DNA of 64,000 bases from Siniperca chuatsi (Eukaryota > Chordata > Actinopteri > Centrarchiformes > Sinipercidae): positions 10,247,833 to 10,311,832 of the forward strand of contig NC_058045.1 in assembly GCF_020085105.1 (NCBI RefSeq), written 5' to 3'. Every line of letters starts with the position of its first letter. The first letter of the stretch is position 1. The position numbers were made by a program, and so were the translations under genes. The notes beneath the pieces are model-generated. The model was not told the DNA's origin and ran no database searches. It was given only the letters and a program-made list of their open reading frames with translations. Shown here one piece after another: positions 48,773 to 59,960 of this stretch.

Positions 48773-51700
48773 ATGACAGTAACGTACTCTCGTAGGGTTG
48801 CTGATGCAGGTCTGGGGACCTTCTTTCACCTGCTTCTGCGATGGAAGGGCAGCATCTATAAACTGCTCTACAGAGAGCTCATCATCTTCACCCTTCTATA
48901 CTACTTCTTCAGTATTGTTTATAGGTACTCTCTTAGAGAAAACGCTGTGAACTGTATTAGTAATCTTTCACGTCCTCCAGTCTGCAGATAGAGTGACTAC
49001 AGCCTCACCCATACTGGATTTTTGAGGCTGATACAGATATTTCAGATTAAAAAACGATATACCTTTCAAATTTTTTACCTAAACATTTTTGTTAAGGATC
49101 ACTTAAATTTAGTTATTGAAGAATTGTGACCAAGATGTATACTGAGCAGGACGTTTTAAAAAAAAACTGTTGAAAAATAAACTTGTCAGTGTTCTCTTGT
49201 GGACGAACAATGTGATAGAGTAGAGACACAGTTTCTAAATTATTTCAAGCATTGTTGTATTGCAATTTCATGTTACTTATTATTACTTACCGATATATCT
49301 CTGATAAGCCAATATCGTCTGATATTAGGCCAGGACTGATTTATCAGCTTTAATAGTAACATTATTTAACAGTATTTATTCGCTCAACAAACATCAGACG
49401 TTTTAAAGCAGGAATCTGAGGACCACTGGAAGTCTTTGATGGGCTTTCAGGGGGTCCATAGTTTAGGGATTGTATAATTAAACTTTCATTTTTGTCCCTA
49501 AAAGATTTACCAATAAAGATAACTGTATAGTATCAGGACAATAAAGTAAAATGTACTTAAAGTGGATTCTTACTGGACAAGAATTCTCAAATGGTGGTTA
49601 GTACACAGTTCCGTATTTATTTAGGGGTTTTCATTTCAACAAGATCCTTTTCTCGTTATGACAACACACCAAATTATTCCGTTTGAACAAGACTGGACCT
49701 TTTCCTCCTTTTCACAACATGGGAGTTTCTTGTCAACAACATACCAACTTATGTTATAACAGGAAAGGTTTTCTTGTTTTAATGAGATAACTTGGTATGT
49801 TGTTATGGCAATAAATGTTTCTTGTTTTAAAGATATATGTTGATTTTGTGTAATAACAGGAATGTTTTAGGATATAACAAGATAAAATTAGATGTTATAT
49901 GAGAAAAGTTTCAATTAAAAACTGAATAATTTAGTGCGTTGTAATAACGAGAAAACATGTCTTAATAACATGAGAAATATCTTGTAATAACGCGAAAAGG
50001 ATCTTGTCAAGACAAGAAACTTTTCATGTTATAACAAGAAACTGAGCAAATATGCTGCCATATCTTCTAAAGCAAAAGTTATGTTAGACCAGAAAGTGTG
50101 CTGTAAGTGTCACAGGTCACCTCCCTGTGTTTTAGTTGTAATGAACTCAATACATGTTTCCTACACCAGGTTTGTGTTAAATGATGACCAGAAGAGGCTG
50201 TTTGAGAAGCTGTCAATATACTGTGACCGTTATGCAGAACTCATCCCTGTGTCGTTTGTGCTGGGTGAGCTGAGGCTGATTGTTTTACTACTTTCAAATC
50301 CAAACATGGGCAATAGATGTGCATAAATCTCAATCTAAGACCGCGTTCCTAAAACCATCACAGGAGGTTGGCATTTAATTCTTGTTTGCCAGGTTTCTAT
50401 GTCACCTTGGTCGTGTCCCGTTGGTGGGGCCAGTTTGAGAATGTCCCCTGGCCAGACCGCTTGGCAGCTTTAGTGGGGGGTCATGTTCGTGGAGCTGACG
50501 AGGCCTCCAGGCTGACCCGACGAACTCTGATGCGATACGCCAACCTCTCTGGTGTGCTCATCTACCGCTCTGTCAGCACAGCCGTCTATAAGAGGTTTCC
50601 CACCGTGGAGCATCTGGTGCAGGCAGGTACGACGTGGCGATGAAACCACCAAAAGTCAGGTTCAGACTCAACAAACATCTTAAATGCTTTTCTCATTCTC
50701 TCATTTCCTGTGTTTGTGCCTCTCAGGTTTGATGACGTCAGAGGAGCTGAGGCACCTGGAGGACTTGCCCTCTCCTCACAACAAGTTCTGGGTGCCCTGC
50801 ATGTGGTTCGTCAGCCTGGCTCTGAGGGCTCGGACTGAGGGTCGCATCAACAACGACGTGGCACTCACAGCCATTCTCACTGTAGGTCTTCATGTGTATC
50901 TGTCTGCGGGCCAAAATATCTTCACTTCGTGGCAAATTTTAGCTCTGAAACGTTTTTTTAAAATGGGTTTTGCCTGTCCTGTTTTTTTTTCCTCTGTTCA
51001 GGAGTTGAATAGTTTACGGGCAAAGTGTATGAAGCTGTACGGTTATGACTGGATCAGCCTGCCTCTTGTCTATACTCAGGTTTTGTTGATATACTGTGCT
51101 GTAACTGAAATATAGTAGATGCATTGGCAGTAGAACAAATAGACTGAATCGTCTTTATTTAGTGATAAATGTGCAATGATTAGGTGTCAAAAAAGAAATA
51201 ACACTGCTAATGACAGTGATCTAATATTAGGCTGCTGGTAGGCTATAAATAATGTGATTTTGTGTGTTACAATAATCATCATGTACCTGAAATGATTAAC
51301 TCAGTTTGATCAAAATTAGCAATCTGACCTAGAAAAACACGTCGAAATCAGCAGAAAAATAAAGCTTTTTTTTCTCAGAGGTAGTTGTGAAACACTTCCA
51401 GACTTGACTAATCTCTTTTAACTAGGTGGTGACAGTGGCGGTCTACAGCTTCTTCCTGGCTTGTCTGATTGGTCGTCAGTTCTTGGATCCAGCTCAGGGT
51501 TATCCTGGTCACGATCTGGACTTCTACCTGCCTGTTTTCACCCTGTTGCAGTTTTTCTTTTATGTTGGTTGGCTGAAGGTGAGGAACAGAAGATTCCCCT
51601 TATGATCGTGTCACACTGATGCTGCTTCAGTGTTTTATTCATTTGTCCATTTCTGAGCGGTCTTTTCTGTTCACGGTCTCAGGTGGCTGAGCAACTCATA

Positions 51701-53173
51701 AATCCTTTTGGTGAAGATGACGATGACTTTGAGACCAACTGGCTCGTTGATCGCAATTTACAGGTTTGGATTCAAACCAAAGTATTTTCCACTTTTTCAT
51801 GGACGGTAGACAGAGGCTGTGGTGTTCTACTTGCTGTGGTTTCTGTTGTCTCCCAGGTGTCCTTGTTGTCTGTGGATGAGATGTACGACAACCTTCCGCT
51901 GGTTGAGAGGGATATGTACTGGAATGAGTCTGAACCTCAGCCTCCCTACACTGCTGCCAGTGCTGAACACCGCAAACCCTCCTTCATGGGCTCAGCCCTG
52001 GATATCAGGTTCAGTAATGTTTTTATTTTCTGGCAGATACTCCTAAATACTCTAGCTAACCATCACATAACCATCTATTTAATCTAAACTAGTGTTCCTA
52101 AGGAGGAGATGGAGTTTCAGTCCAACCTGGAGCAAATCAAAGAACATGAGGAAGCCAACTACTCCACCCCGCTGATTGGAGGGCTGGGTCGTCTTCTCGG
52201 TGTCCACTCCCCTAACTTTCCTCGCTCCTCCCGGGTCTCTCTGCTGCGCCGCCGCCCTGGAGCTCCACTGAGCCGCTTCCCTCTTTACCTGCACCCAGAG
52301 GCACCATCAACTCCGAGTCAAGCCCGCCAGCCTTTGAACCAAGAGCAAGATCCAGACTATGCCTTCTCCACCATGCCCTTGTATGAGAGACCAGGTTTCT
52401 ACAGCTGTCCACAAACACCCATCCACTGCGTGCCCCCTGCCGTGCCCCGCCCTCGACCTGCCCGGCGGACTCAGAACGAGTGGGACCGCAGCTGCAGCTC
52501 CCTCGCTCCTCCGATGGTGGGCTCACAGTTGCTGCCTCCCGACACCCCCAACCACATCCCCCCACCGCCATCCTCCGCTTTCCCCTGGCTGAGTGAGGAT
52601 GGCGAGGTGCCGATTGCCCCTACCTTCTCTTTCCCAGACCCTCCACCTGAACTCTGCCCAATATCTAAACTCAGACCTGGACACGGCCTTCTGTCTCGCC
52701 GCCCTCCACCTCCCCGCCTTACTCTGGACCCCCTTCCTTCAGCTGACAGCCAGCCCGGACCCCCAAGTGCTCGGGCGGCAGGAAGCGGAGGAAGTGAAAG
52801 GGTGTTCTCATTCACTCCTCCCTCTCGCACAGCGGCAGCAAATCCCAGTAATCCCAGCAGCAGCTCTAGCAGCATTAATGCAACAAGCACCAACGGCGCT
52901 GCCACAACGGGAAGTCTCTGCAACGGTACAAGTCACAGTAATTTTGGTAACCATGGGAACTTCAGCACCAACATGAGGGCAAGCAACGGGGGCACCAACG
53001 GCGGGCTGAGCAATAACATGAACACAGTTTCCACTTCAGCGTCACCACAGCAAGAAACCAATCAGCAAAACTCCCCCAATGATTCAGGCATCTCATTGGC
53101 CGAAGGGGACCTGCTGGGAGTTTTGGTGGACGGTGGGGTGAACAAAGCGGCAGGAGGGAGGGAGCAGGACTGA
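48773..53173 (+). CDS. best1: Bestrophin-1, calcium-activated chloride channel
   Basis: Nine coding exons: 48773-48924, 50170-50264, 50393-50626, 50727-50881, 51002-51079, 51426-51578, 51683-51763, 51857-52008 and 52093-53173, giving 726 residues (human 585). Bestrophins form pentameric Ca2+-activated anion channels, and BEST1 acts in retinal pigment epithelium. The conserved N-terminal channel domain is complete: [91 protein letters not shown]. The acidic Ca2+ clasp, [15 protein letters not shown], is intact. The last exon codes a 360-residue cytoplasmic tail that is Pro/Ser-rich and then Asn/Ser/Thr/Gly-rich, longer than in human. Neighbours rab3il1 and fth1 match human BEST1 synteny. AATAAA at 53554 is the likely polyadenylation signal. 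Exon frames all agree. Confidence 0.95.
49636..50010. repeat. Fold-back element with TTGTAATAACGAGAAAA motifs
   Basis: The left arm (acaagatccttttctcgtta, from 49639) is an inverted copy of 49983-50008. Further inverted blocks pair 'caccaaattatt' with 'aataatttagtg'. Internal 'ataacgagaaaa'-like words recur. It lies in best1 intron 1 and is probably a palindromic non-autonomous repeat. No target duplication was determined. Confidence 0.55.
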
Positions 53174-53553
53174 GACAAGAAGGTGTGACGGACTGTTTTT
53201 GTATCACATGTGGCATTCAAAATATTTCACACAAAGAGGTGAAGTGCATTACAGTCATCTGGAGCCCTACACACAACTGAAAAGTATTTGTGGCAAACAC
53301 TGAGTTAATCTCCACTTCCTGATAAGCTCTTATAGAACAATTAACCTACTTGTAATGCAAAAAGCACCTGATGAGATTTAACCATCAACACGTGAAGGAA
53401 AAATAGAAATACTTTCCAGTTTCCTCTGAAACTCAGCGAAAATAAGCCAAAATGTGTATATTCTAAAACAAACTAGTCTTCTTAGCATTGTTTCATCAGT
53501 GTACTCTTTAATTAAAAAGGATCATGTTGTTTCTTTTGCCATTTTGTTTTTTC

Positions 53554-53559
53554 AATAAA
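53554..53559 (+). terminator. best1 polyadenylation signal
   Basis: Canonical AATAAA about 380 nt after the best1 stop codon, followed by T-rich sequence. No competing signal lies nearer the stop. Confidence 0.6.
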
Positions 53560-53579
53560 AATTCAAACCTGAAATCATT

Positions 53580-54545
53580 TGTTTATTACTATTTTATTTT
53601 ATTATACAAGGAAACTGTATGTACAACTTAAATTCACGACTACAAATATTCATAAATCATTCATAAAGCAACTGCAGAGAAGCGATCTAATCCCCTAAAA
53701 AACATTTTTATGGATTTCACCTGCTTATCCACATCAGTGTGTTCAGCTCACATTACATTTTATGTAAAGTGAGTTACTGAACAGTCAGCTTACACAGTCA
53801 CCTTATGCAGTTTAAGCCATAAATACATGAGGGATGCAACTCAAAGCTGATGCATTTAAAAACACCCAGTAAAAATATGGTGGGTTAATGTGTCATTGTA
53901 ATTTTAACCAGAGTAGTTAATATATAGTAGTTCTTATATAATATATAGAATAAGAGATTCACCAACTTGAAATTAAATAAAACTGACAAAAAATATTTGT
54001 AGAAAGTAGTTAAATTATAATTAAATGCACAAATTAATTCCACTTAATTAGATAGTCATTACATGGTGGATTAATCTATTTACTAGTGTTCATTTGTCAC
54101 TTGGTTTACTCATTAAAGTTTCATTTCATGTACAAATTAATTCAAAGAGGTTTCTCCTTCAAGACACGCAAAACTAAAAGAAGTTCAATGCAGAGAATTA
54201 GCAGCAGCTGTGTGGAAAGGTACTAAAATGATGGCTAGGTCTGAGGACTCCCGTCCCTTTAAATATCCTCAATAACACAATCTTTGCAGGAACAATATAG
54301 TGAACAAAAAGGTCATGAGAGTATCAGAATGAGGTATCATTAAATTCAAGTCTGGAAAAAAGAAAGATGCTTAATCAGGAGACAAATGTGGATCGTATGT
54401 GAAAGATGTGGAATGCAATATCATAAGACTCATAGTAAAAGGAATAAAGGAAAACATTTTGCAAATGCATTTTTAAAATAAATATCCCAATATAGAGTAT
54501 AAAGATATTACAAACTGAATTATAAACGTCCATGTCAGTCATTTT
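53580..54545. other. Intergenic, best1 to the SINE
   Basis: A/T-rich sequence without a supported exon, RNA gene or recognised repeat. The genes best1 and fth1 converge here. Confidence 0.45.
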
Positions 54546-54552
54546 TACATAA

Positions 54553-54840
54553 AAGCTGTGGCTTAGAGGTAGAGCGGATTGTCCTCTAATCAGATGATTA
54601 GCGGGTTCGATCCCAGCTTCCACCGGCCCACATGTCGAGGAGCCCTTGAGCAAGATACTGAACCCCAAACTGCTCCCAAGGCTGTGCCTTTGGTGTGAGT
54701 GTGTGAATGAATTAGTTTCTTTGTACTGATGAGCAGCTGGCATCAGCCATCAGTGTACGAATGGGGTGAATGGCATGTAAAGCGCTTTGAGTGGTCAGAA
54801 GACTAGAAAGGCGCTATACAAGTAGAGTCCATTTACCATT
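54553..54840 (+). mobile_element. tRNA-derived SINE
   Basis: The head carries RNA polymerase III promoter boxes: an A box (tggcttagaggtagagcgg, 54559-54577) and a B box (ggttcgatccc, 54604-54614). The body contains 'gagcaagatactgaacccc'. The tail has 'aaagcgctttgagtggtcag' and 'gcgctatacaagt', typical of a widespread percomorph SINE. It is not a functional tRNA, because no complete cloverleaf or acceptor stem closes around the boxes. It lies between the 3' ends of best1 and fth1. Confidence 0.8.
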
Positions 54841-55019
54841 TTAAATATTCCAGTGGCACAATCCAGCCTCCATACACATATTGCTCAAAGAATGAAATAG
54901 AATGAAAGAATAAAATGTATTTCTAATTTCTACTGAGACATTGAAAAGCACTGAAATGATCAGTAAAATATCAGGAAATATGAACACATAAATGGCTTGA
55001 ATTAGAGGTTCCCTCAGTC

Positions 55020-55025
55020 TTTATT
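55020..55025 (-). terminator. fth1 polyadenylation signal
   Basis: TTTATT on the plus strand, so AATAAA on the gene strand, about 215 nt after the fth1 stop codon. It is the first canonical signal seen downstream. Confidence 0.5.
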
Positions 55026-55239
55026 TCTACAAAACATCTCTCAGATCGGTTGTAATCTGGAATGTAAAGTGAAGTGAAGTCTACACTAGAACTATATGCA
55101 TTTTGCAAACTGCAGTTGATTGACAACTAGCAAACATAAATGAAGCAGCGTTATCTGTATTATATTTCAGTACATCAGGGACAGGGGGCAGGCTGGAAGG
55201 CAGCGGTGACCAGGATAATTATCAGCGTCACAGCGTAGT

Positions 55240-57946
55240 TTAACTGCCCTCGTCAGCCATGGTGTGCTTGTCAAAGAGGTACTCAGCCATGCCACTCTGA
55301 GGGGCTCCCATGCGGCGCAGGTTGGATATCCAGTCAGCGAGCTGTTTGATAGATTTTACCTGCTCATCCAGGAAATGTGTTTCTATGAAGTCACACATCT
55401 GTGGATAAAAAGGACAGAATGTTATTCTCATTAGACCGTCAGATCCTCCAAATGGCAGAAACTGTATGTTCTCTTATGCCGAACGTACACAGCATCCTGC
55501 TGCACTCCGGCTCCGTCACCATTTCAATGTCTACTGGAAACGTTTCAGAAGCAGAGTTCATTTATAATATAGTTTAGAGTTGTTCTCGTGTTTTACAAGC
55601 ATAAATACATGTTACATTTAGATGTGGTGACAAGATGCTTCTTAGCTGTACTTGAATATGACAACCTTTTGTTGCTTCAAACTTTCTCATTTTACATGTC
55701 AATACATCTCACAGCACAGCTGCTGTCATGAACCTGTGTTTTTGTTTATTTTGTCTGACGATATCATATTAGAATTATTTTTTATCTGCAGCTCAGCAGC
55801 TTTGTAATGCCTGCTGGTCAACATAGTATTTATGAGCTGAGATCAAGTTTCATACTCAAAAAAAAAAAAGTTAATGAGAATATATTGTGAATTCGGCTGC
55901 ATTAAAACACAGTGATCACAGAGCAGGAGGAGACAGAAGGGAGGGCCGGCTCTCTCGCTCACTAACACTAAAAATAGTTTTGCTGTGTATGTGTGTAGAC
56001 AAAGTCAGAAACAACTGAAATGCTTCATTAAAAATTAATTTCAAGTTAAATGCTAATAAAAGACAGACATTGTAGCACCGGCTAGAACAACAGCGGATCG
56101 TCTCCGGCAGCCGTGACAGAGCAGGATGATGTGCACACTGGCCCTCAGTCTGCTGCTTACATGAGGATCGTTGTGCTCAGTCGCCATTTTCTGCAGGTCC
56201 AGCAGGGATTGGTTTACACTTTTCTCCAGCTGCAAGGAACACTCCAAAGCCTCGAGGCCGCTCCCCCACTCATCTCTATCAGGTTTCTGAGATAGACATA
56301 AATAATTCACGACAATTCAATACTGACGTTATACTGATTTTACAAAAATAACCAATGGCTGAATCAATAAAAATAAACAACAGATGAATTAATAATTGCA
56401 TCATAAATTGATACTTGCAAGTACCAAAAGGCCTTTATGGAAGAAGATTTACTTTGTGAATCTACATAGAAAAGGTCACGGCGAGAATTTTTTTGAGGAA
56501 TACTTTTACACTCCCTGGCAATATGTTTTGCGTTCTCTTGCAATACCTTCTGAGCTGTAGGTCTATTTGTAATGGAAGGCAGTGTGGAGATTCTCAAGTT
56601 AATGCATTAAGCATTGTTTATGGAAACCTCACCTTATTTGATGTCCATTGCAAAGAAGTTATCAGATAGAACATTATCAAACGTCTAGGTAGGAGCTGTA
56701 TGTATAAGGAACATCAAATATGCTCCACACTTATAGCAACAGGCCTTCTACCAAAACCTGTTTCAGCATTGAAGGTAACATTAATTTGTTTTGTGCAAAG
56801 AACAGAGAACCCTGTGTTAAAACGCAAAAAGCTTTCTAACTTGCGTTGGTCTGCATTGCTGATGTATCTCTGCAAGTGGTTCAATGCTGTCTGCTCTTTC
56901 TGTGACAGAACCACAGACTCTGTTTGCAGCATTTCAGTCGCCTTCTTGTTTGTTGTTTTTTTGACTCATACAAATACAGCACATTAGCTTTATGAGGTAG
57001 ATTCAACTGTACATCTGTAATTCCGCCTCTGGAGACGTCTCCTTTTCCTCGGTGAAACCCCTCTGGGGTCCAGTACAGTACAGATACAGTAACCGTCCAC
57101 GAATGAAACCGACAGCATCCTGCAGATTACCGTACTGCTTTCTTCTGGAGAGACCACTTGATCTAAGAATTCTTTTAATTTTACTTTCACTAATTACATA
57201 ACCATGCATGTCTATTGAGCAGTAGTACTATATCAGCATACTTAATGCCCGGTTCAAAGTCAAGTTCAATGAGCTGATTTACTGTTGTGTTGCACTGGGA
57301 GCAGCTGAGTGGAAATAGACATATGGCTCTGAAGGAATGGTAGAAGAAAAGTATTGCAAGATAATGCAAAAGTTGCGAGAGAACGCAAAATGTATTGCGA
57401 GGGAATGCAAAAGTAGTCCTCAAAAAAATTCTCGCCGTGACCTTTAGGGGGCTCCGTAGAAAACAGGTCTTGGTCCCGTTATCTACCCCACCGGAAATAG
57501 AACAAAAAAAAAAACAAAAGAATGACATTGTAAACAACTGTAACATTGTTAATTGTATAGACAAGGTATTAGTACATACCCGGACGTCCTGCAGAAAAAT
57601 TCTGCCTCCCCGCTTGTTCTGCAGACTCATCAGCTTCTCTGCATGATCGCGTTCCTCTTTGGACTGCGCGTGAAAGAACTTTGCAAAGTTCGGTAGGGAT
57701 TTATCATCCCTATCAAAATAGTATGCCTAAAAACCAACAACAATAAAAAGAGTCTTTGAGCTTTAAAGACACAAATAGTACTGAGCTATGAGCATTTGGC
57801 AGGAAAGATGCACATTGCATTGCTGTCTTGAAATAATTTCTTACCATAGAGAGATAAACATAGGAGGCATAGAGCTCCAGGTTTATCTGTCTGTTAATAG
57901 CAGCCTCGCAGTCCTGGTGGAAGTTTTGTCGGATTTCCGAAGTCAT
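55240..57946 (-). CDS. fth1: Ferritin heavy chain
   Basis: Four coding exons on the minus strand: 57946-57845, 57726-57580, 56286-56161 and 55398-55240, giving 177 residues, the normal ferritin H length. The inner exons are 147 and 126 nt, as in other vertebrate H-ferritin genes. H-ferritin oxidises Fe(II) and stores Fe(III) in a 24-subunit cytosolic cage. The ferroxidase residues are kept: Glu and Tyr in [13 protein letters not shown], Glu and His in [12 protein letters not shown], Glu in [12 protein letters not shown] and Gln in [10 protein letters not shown]. So this is an H (or fish M) chain and not an L chain. It starts [20 protein letters not shown]. An acceptor (tttatacag) sits two bases before the ATG, so the 5' UTR must be mostly in an upstream exon. 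Intron 2 holds a decayed transposon. Confidence 0.96.
56464..57457 (-). mobile_element. Decayed DNA transposon in fth1 intron 2
   Basis: Long terminal inverted repeats are visible. The left block from about 56471 (aaggtcacggcgagaatttt, then 'ttttgcgttctcttgcaata') is mirrored at about 57362-57443, with tandem 'ttgcgagagaacgcaaaa'-like units. Two minus-strand coding remnants lie inside. One near 57020-57200 ([15 protein letters not shown], then [20 protein letters not shown] in another frame) resembles integrase-core transposase proteins of fish. The other at 56714-56932 ([19 protein letters not shown], then [12 protein letters not shown]) resembles the HECT-like end found in such proteins. 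Frames are broken, so it is dead. Superfamily not assigned; boundaries and any target duplication are uncertain. Confidence 0.6.
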
Positions 57947-58970
57947 TTCTGTATAAATTGTAACAATGAATAAATGAGTGACACTGTTCTGCAGGTCAAA
58001 TGTAAGGCAGTAAATTATTGGATAGGCAAATAATGCAAGTATAACAAGAGAAGACCTTACAGACAACTACTAATAACAGACCTAGACAAATAAGTAATAA
58101 AGACATTTTTATCCCTTATTTACTCTAGTTATCCATGCAGCTCATTTTGGGTTTACTTGCCCAAGTTTTGAATATCTGTCCTTGAGATTTTTGCCTTGAA
58201 CTTGATACAATGGAGGTGAATGGAATTTCAAAATAATTTACATTTAACTATTTAGTTTACATGCAACAACTTCTTTGTACTTTCTAACAAACACCCTGTA
58301 CAAACCTACTCCCATGTCTGTGGCTTATCCTGATTTGGGTGCATCTTCACTTTAAGGGCATAACTGCATTCATATTGATCCACAGAAACTGACCTTCATC
58401 TCACAATAACCAACTGAAAAGCTGTAAACTGATACAACGTGTGTTTTTAAGGGAGACGGTATTGGTCAGAGCCACTGGTAAGATAAATAAACACTCTTAA
58501 CTTCTGTCTTCCATTTGCAGCTTACTACATCTTTTACAAAGCCATAATGATATAGCGTAACTGGGTTTCAAGTAATTTCTCAAAGAGGCACTGAACTGTG
58601 ACTGTTCGCAGATTAACACAGAAGACTGTTTAGCTACATGCTTAATGTAGCATAAAGAAACGTTAACGTTAGGTCAAAGTTGGCTGATAAATAATAAAGC
58701 TTGCTAACATGGTGGCCAACACTAAACACAAAATTAAAATGGAAAGTAGCGTTGACTGGTGATAATACTGACTTAATTGATAGAGCCTAATAGGTTATTT
58801 TATTACACCAGGTAGCTAGCTAATTAACTAGCTAGCTAACAACAAGTTACGTTACCAGGCTAACGTTGCTAGGCAGTAACCAGATCTCCATCAGTTCTTC
58901 TCGGACTCTCTACATCACGGCAGGTGACAATTTACAAGCTAGTTAGCATCAAGCTTTTATGTAAACGTAC

Positions 58971-59115
58971 CTGGTTTCTCGATCTCGGCCTTTTCACAAA
59001 AGTAACTATACTAGCTGTGTAGCAATCCGATATTTACTACGTTAAATTTCCAACGACATATGTTGGCAGACTGGCTGACGTTAATTTATATGCTTGCTGA
59101 CACCGCGCATGCGCA
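58971..59115 (-). promoter_or_regulatory. fth1 noncoding first exon and promoter with NRF1-type site
   Basis: On the minus strand a consensus donor (AACCAG|gtacgt) ends a noncoding exon at 58971. It would splice to the acceptor just before the ATG at 57946. Upstream of it, 59104-59115 reads cgcgcatgcgca, a match to the NRF1 palindrome. The first intron side carries a cluster of GCTAGC and GCTAACG words (58812-58875). The transcription start is inferred to lie between the donor and the NRF1-like site. Confidence 0.5.
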
Positions 59116-59221
59116 TTAAAATGAAATGTATAAAATCTTACTTGGAATTAAACCGGATATTGTAACGTTACTTTAAATGACAGGTGAAAATTACTTTTAA
59201 AAAGCAGTTAACGTTATAAGC

Positions 59222-59480
59222 AGCGCTGGAGGGAGTAATCTTTCACTTAAGTAAAAGTAATAATACCACACTGTAAAAAAAATATCTATTAAAAGTCCTG
59301 CATTGAAAATGTTACTTAAGTAAAAGTATGTAAGTATAATCAGGAAAATGTACTTCAAGTGTCAAAAGTAAAAGTATCAATGCAGAAATGTCCCCTGTGA
59401 CGGTATTATATATTATAGATAATTACTGATGCATTAATGTAAAAGCAGGATTTTACTGTTGTAGTTGGTTGAGGTGGGGC
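59222..59480 (+). repeat. CAGTGGTGGAAG-type repeat, diverged copy
   Basis: The words 'taaaagtcctgcattgaaaa', 'ttacttaagtaaaagtatg' and 'tgtacttcaagtgtc' follow the same order as in the copy at 44752-45415. The start (agcgctggagggagtaat) is diverged from the usual end. It lies upstream of fth1. Confidence 0.55.
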
Positions 59481-59769
59481 TAATTTGTAACTATTTTGTA
59501 TAGGACTGTAAAATGATTATTTATTATTATTATTATTATTATTTTGGATTAATTAACCTGGTCGCTTTAAAAACAAGTCATGACAAGAAATGAACTTCAG
59601 CTCAGTGTGGAAACTGTCGCCACTGATTCTGCCGGTTGTTGAAATGTACCCGGATTTATTTTTATTATTATGATAATAACATAGCTCGTCAGCGACAAGT
59701 GCTGTTGTTTGAAAAGAATGAATATAAATTTGCTTTCGTTCCACTTTGACCAAATTCACCATAAATGTT

Positions 59770-59960
59770 TAGATGTAAAGTTTATCCTTGACCGTGGAAA
59801 CAGCTGACATAATCACCACAAGGTCCATTTAGCAGCTGTTGTGGAGCTTTCGATCATTGCAGATCTTCCGCAGCAGATGAAGTTTGCCCTGTTGTCATGG
59901 TTTTGTACATGTTATAAATTTCCATTTTTCTGAGCTCTTTAAAGGATTTCACATCCATGC
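59770..59960. repeat. Relative of the tpo-intron fold-back repeat
   Basis: The words 'tatccttgaccgtggaaaca', 'agcagctgttgtggagcttt' and 'gatcttccgcagcagatg' match in order the element at 34666-35095. It is partial, and the second inverted arm is not clear. Confidence 0.5.

Noticed and set aside
52471-52923. Minus-strand 150-codon frame under best1
   Set aside because: It is a shadow of the GC-rich last best1 exon and contains no recognised domain.
54559-54614. tRNA gene suggested by A and B boxes
   Set aside because: The boxes belong to a SINE with a non-tRNA body and tail, and no complete cloverleaf is formed.
57972-57990. Iron-responsive element (CAGTGT) upstream of fth1
   Set aside because: The flanking five bases on each side do not pair, there is no bulged C, and the site lies in the predicted intron.
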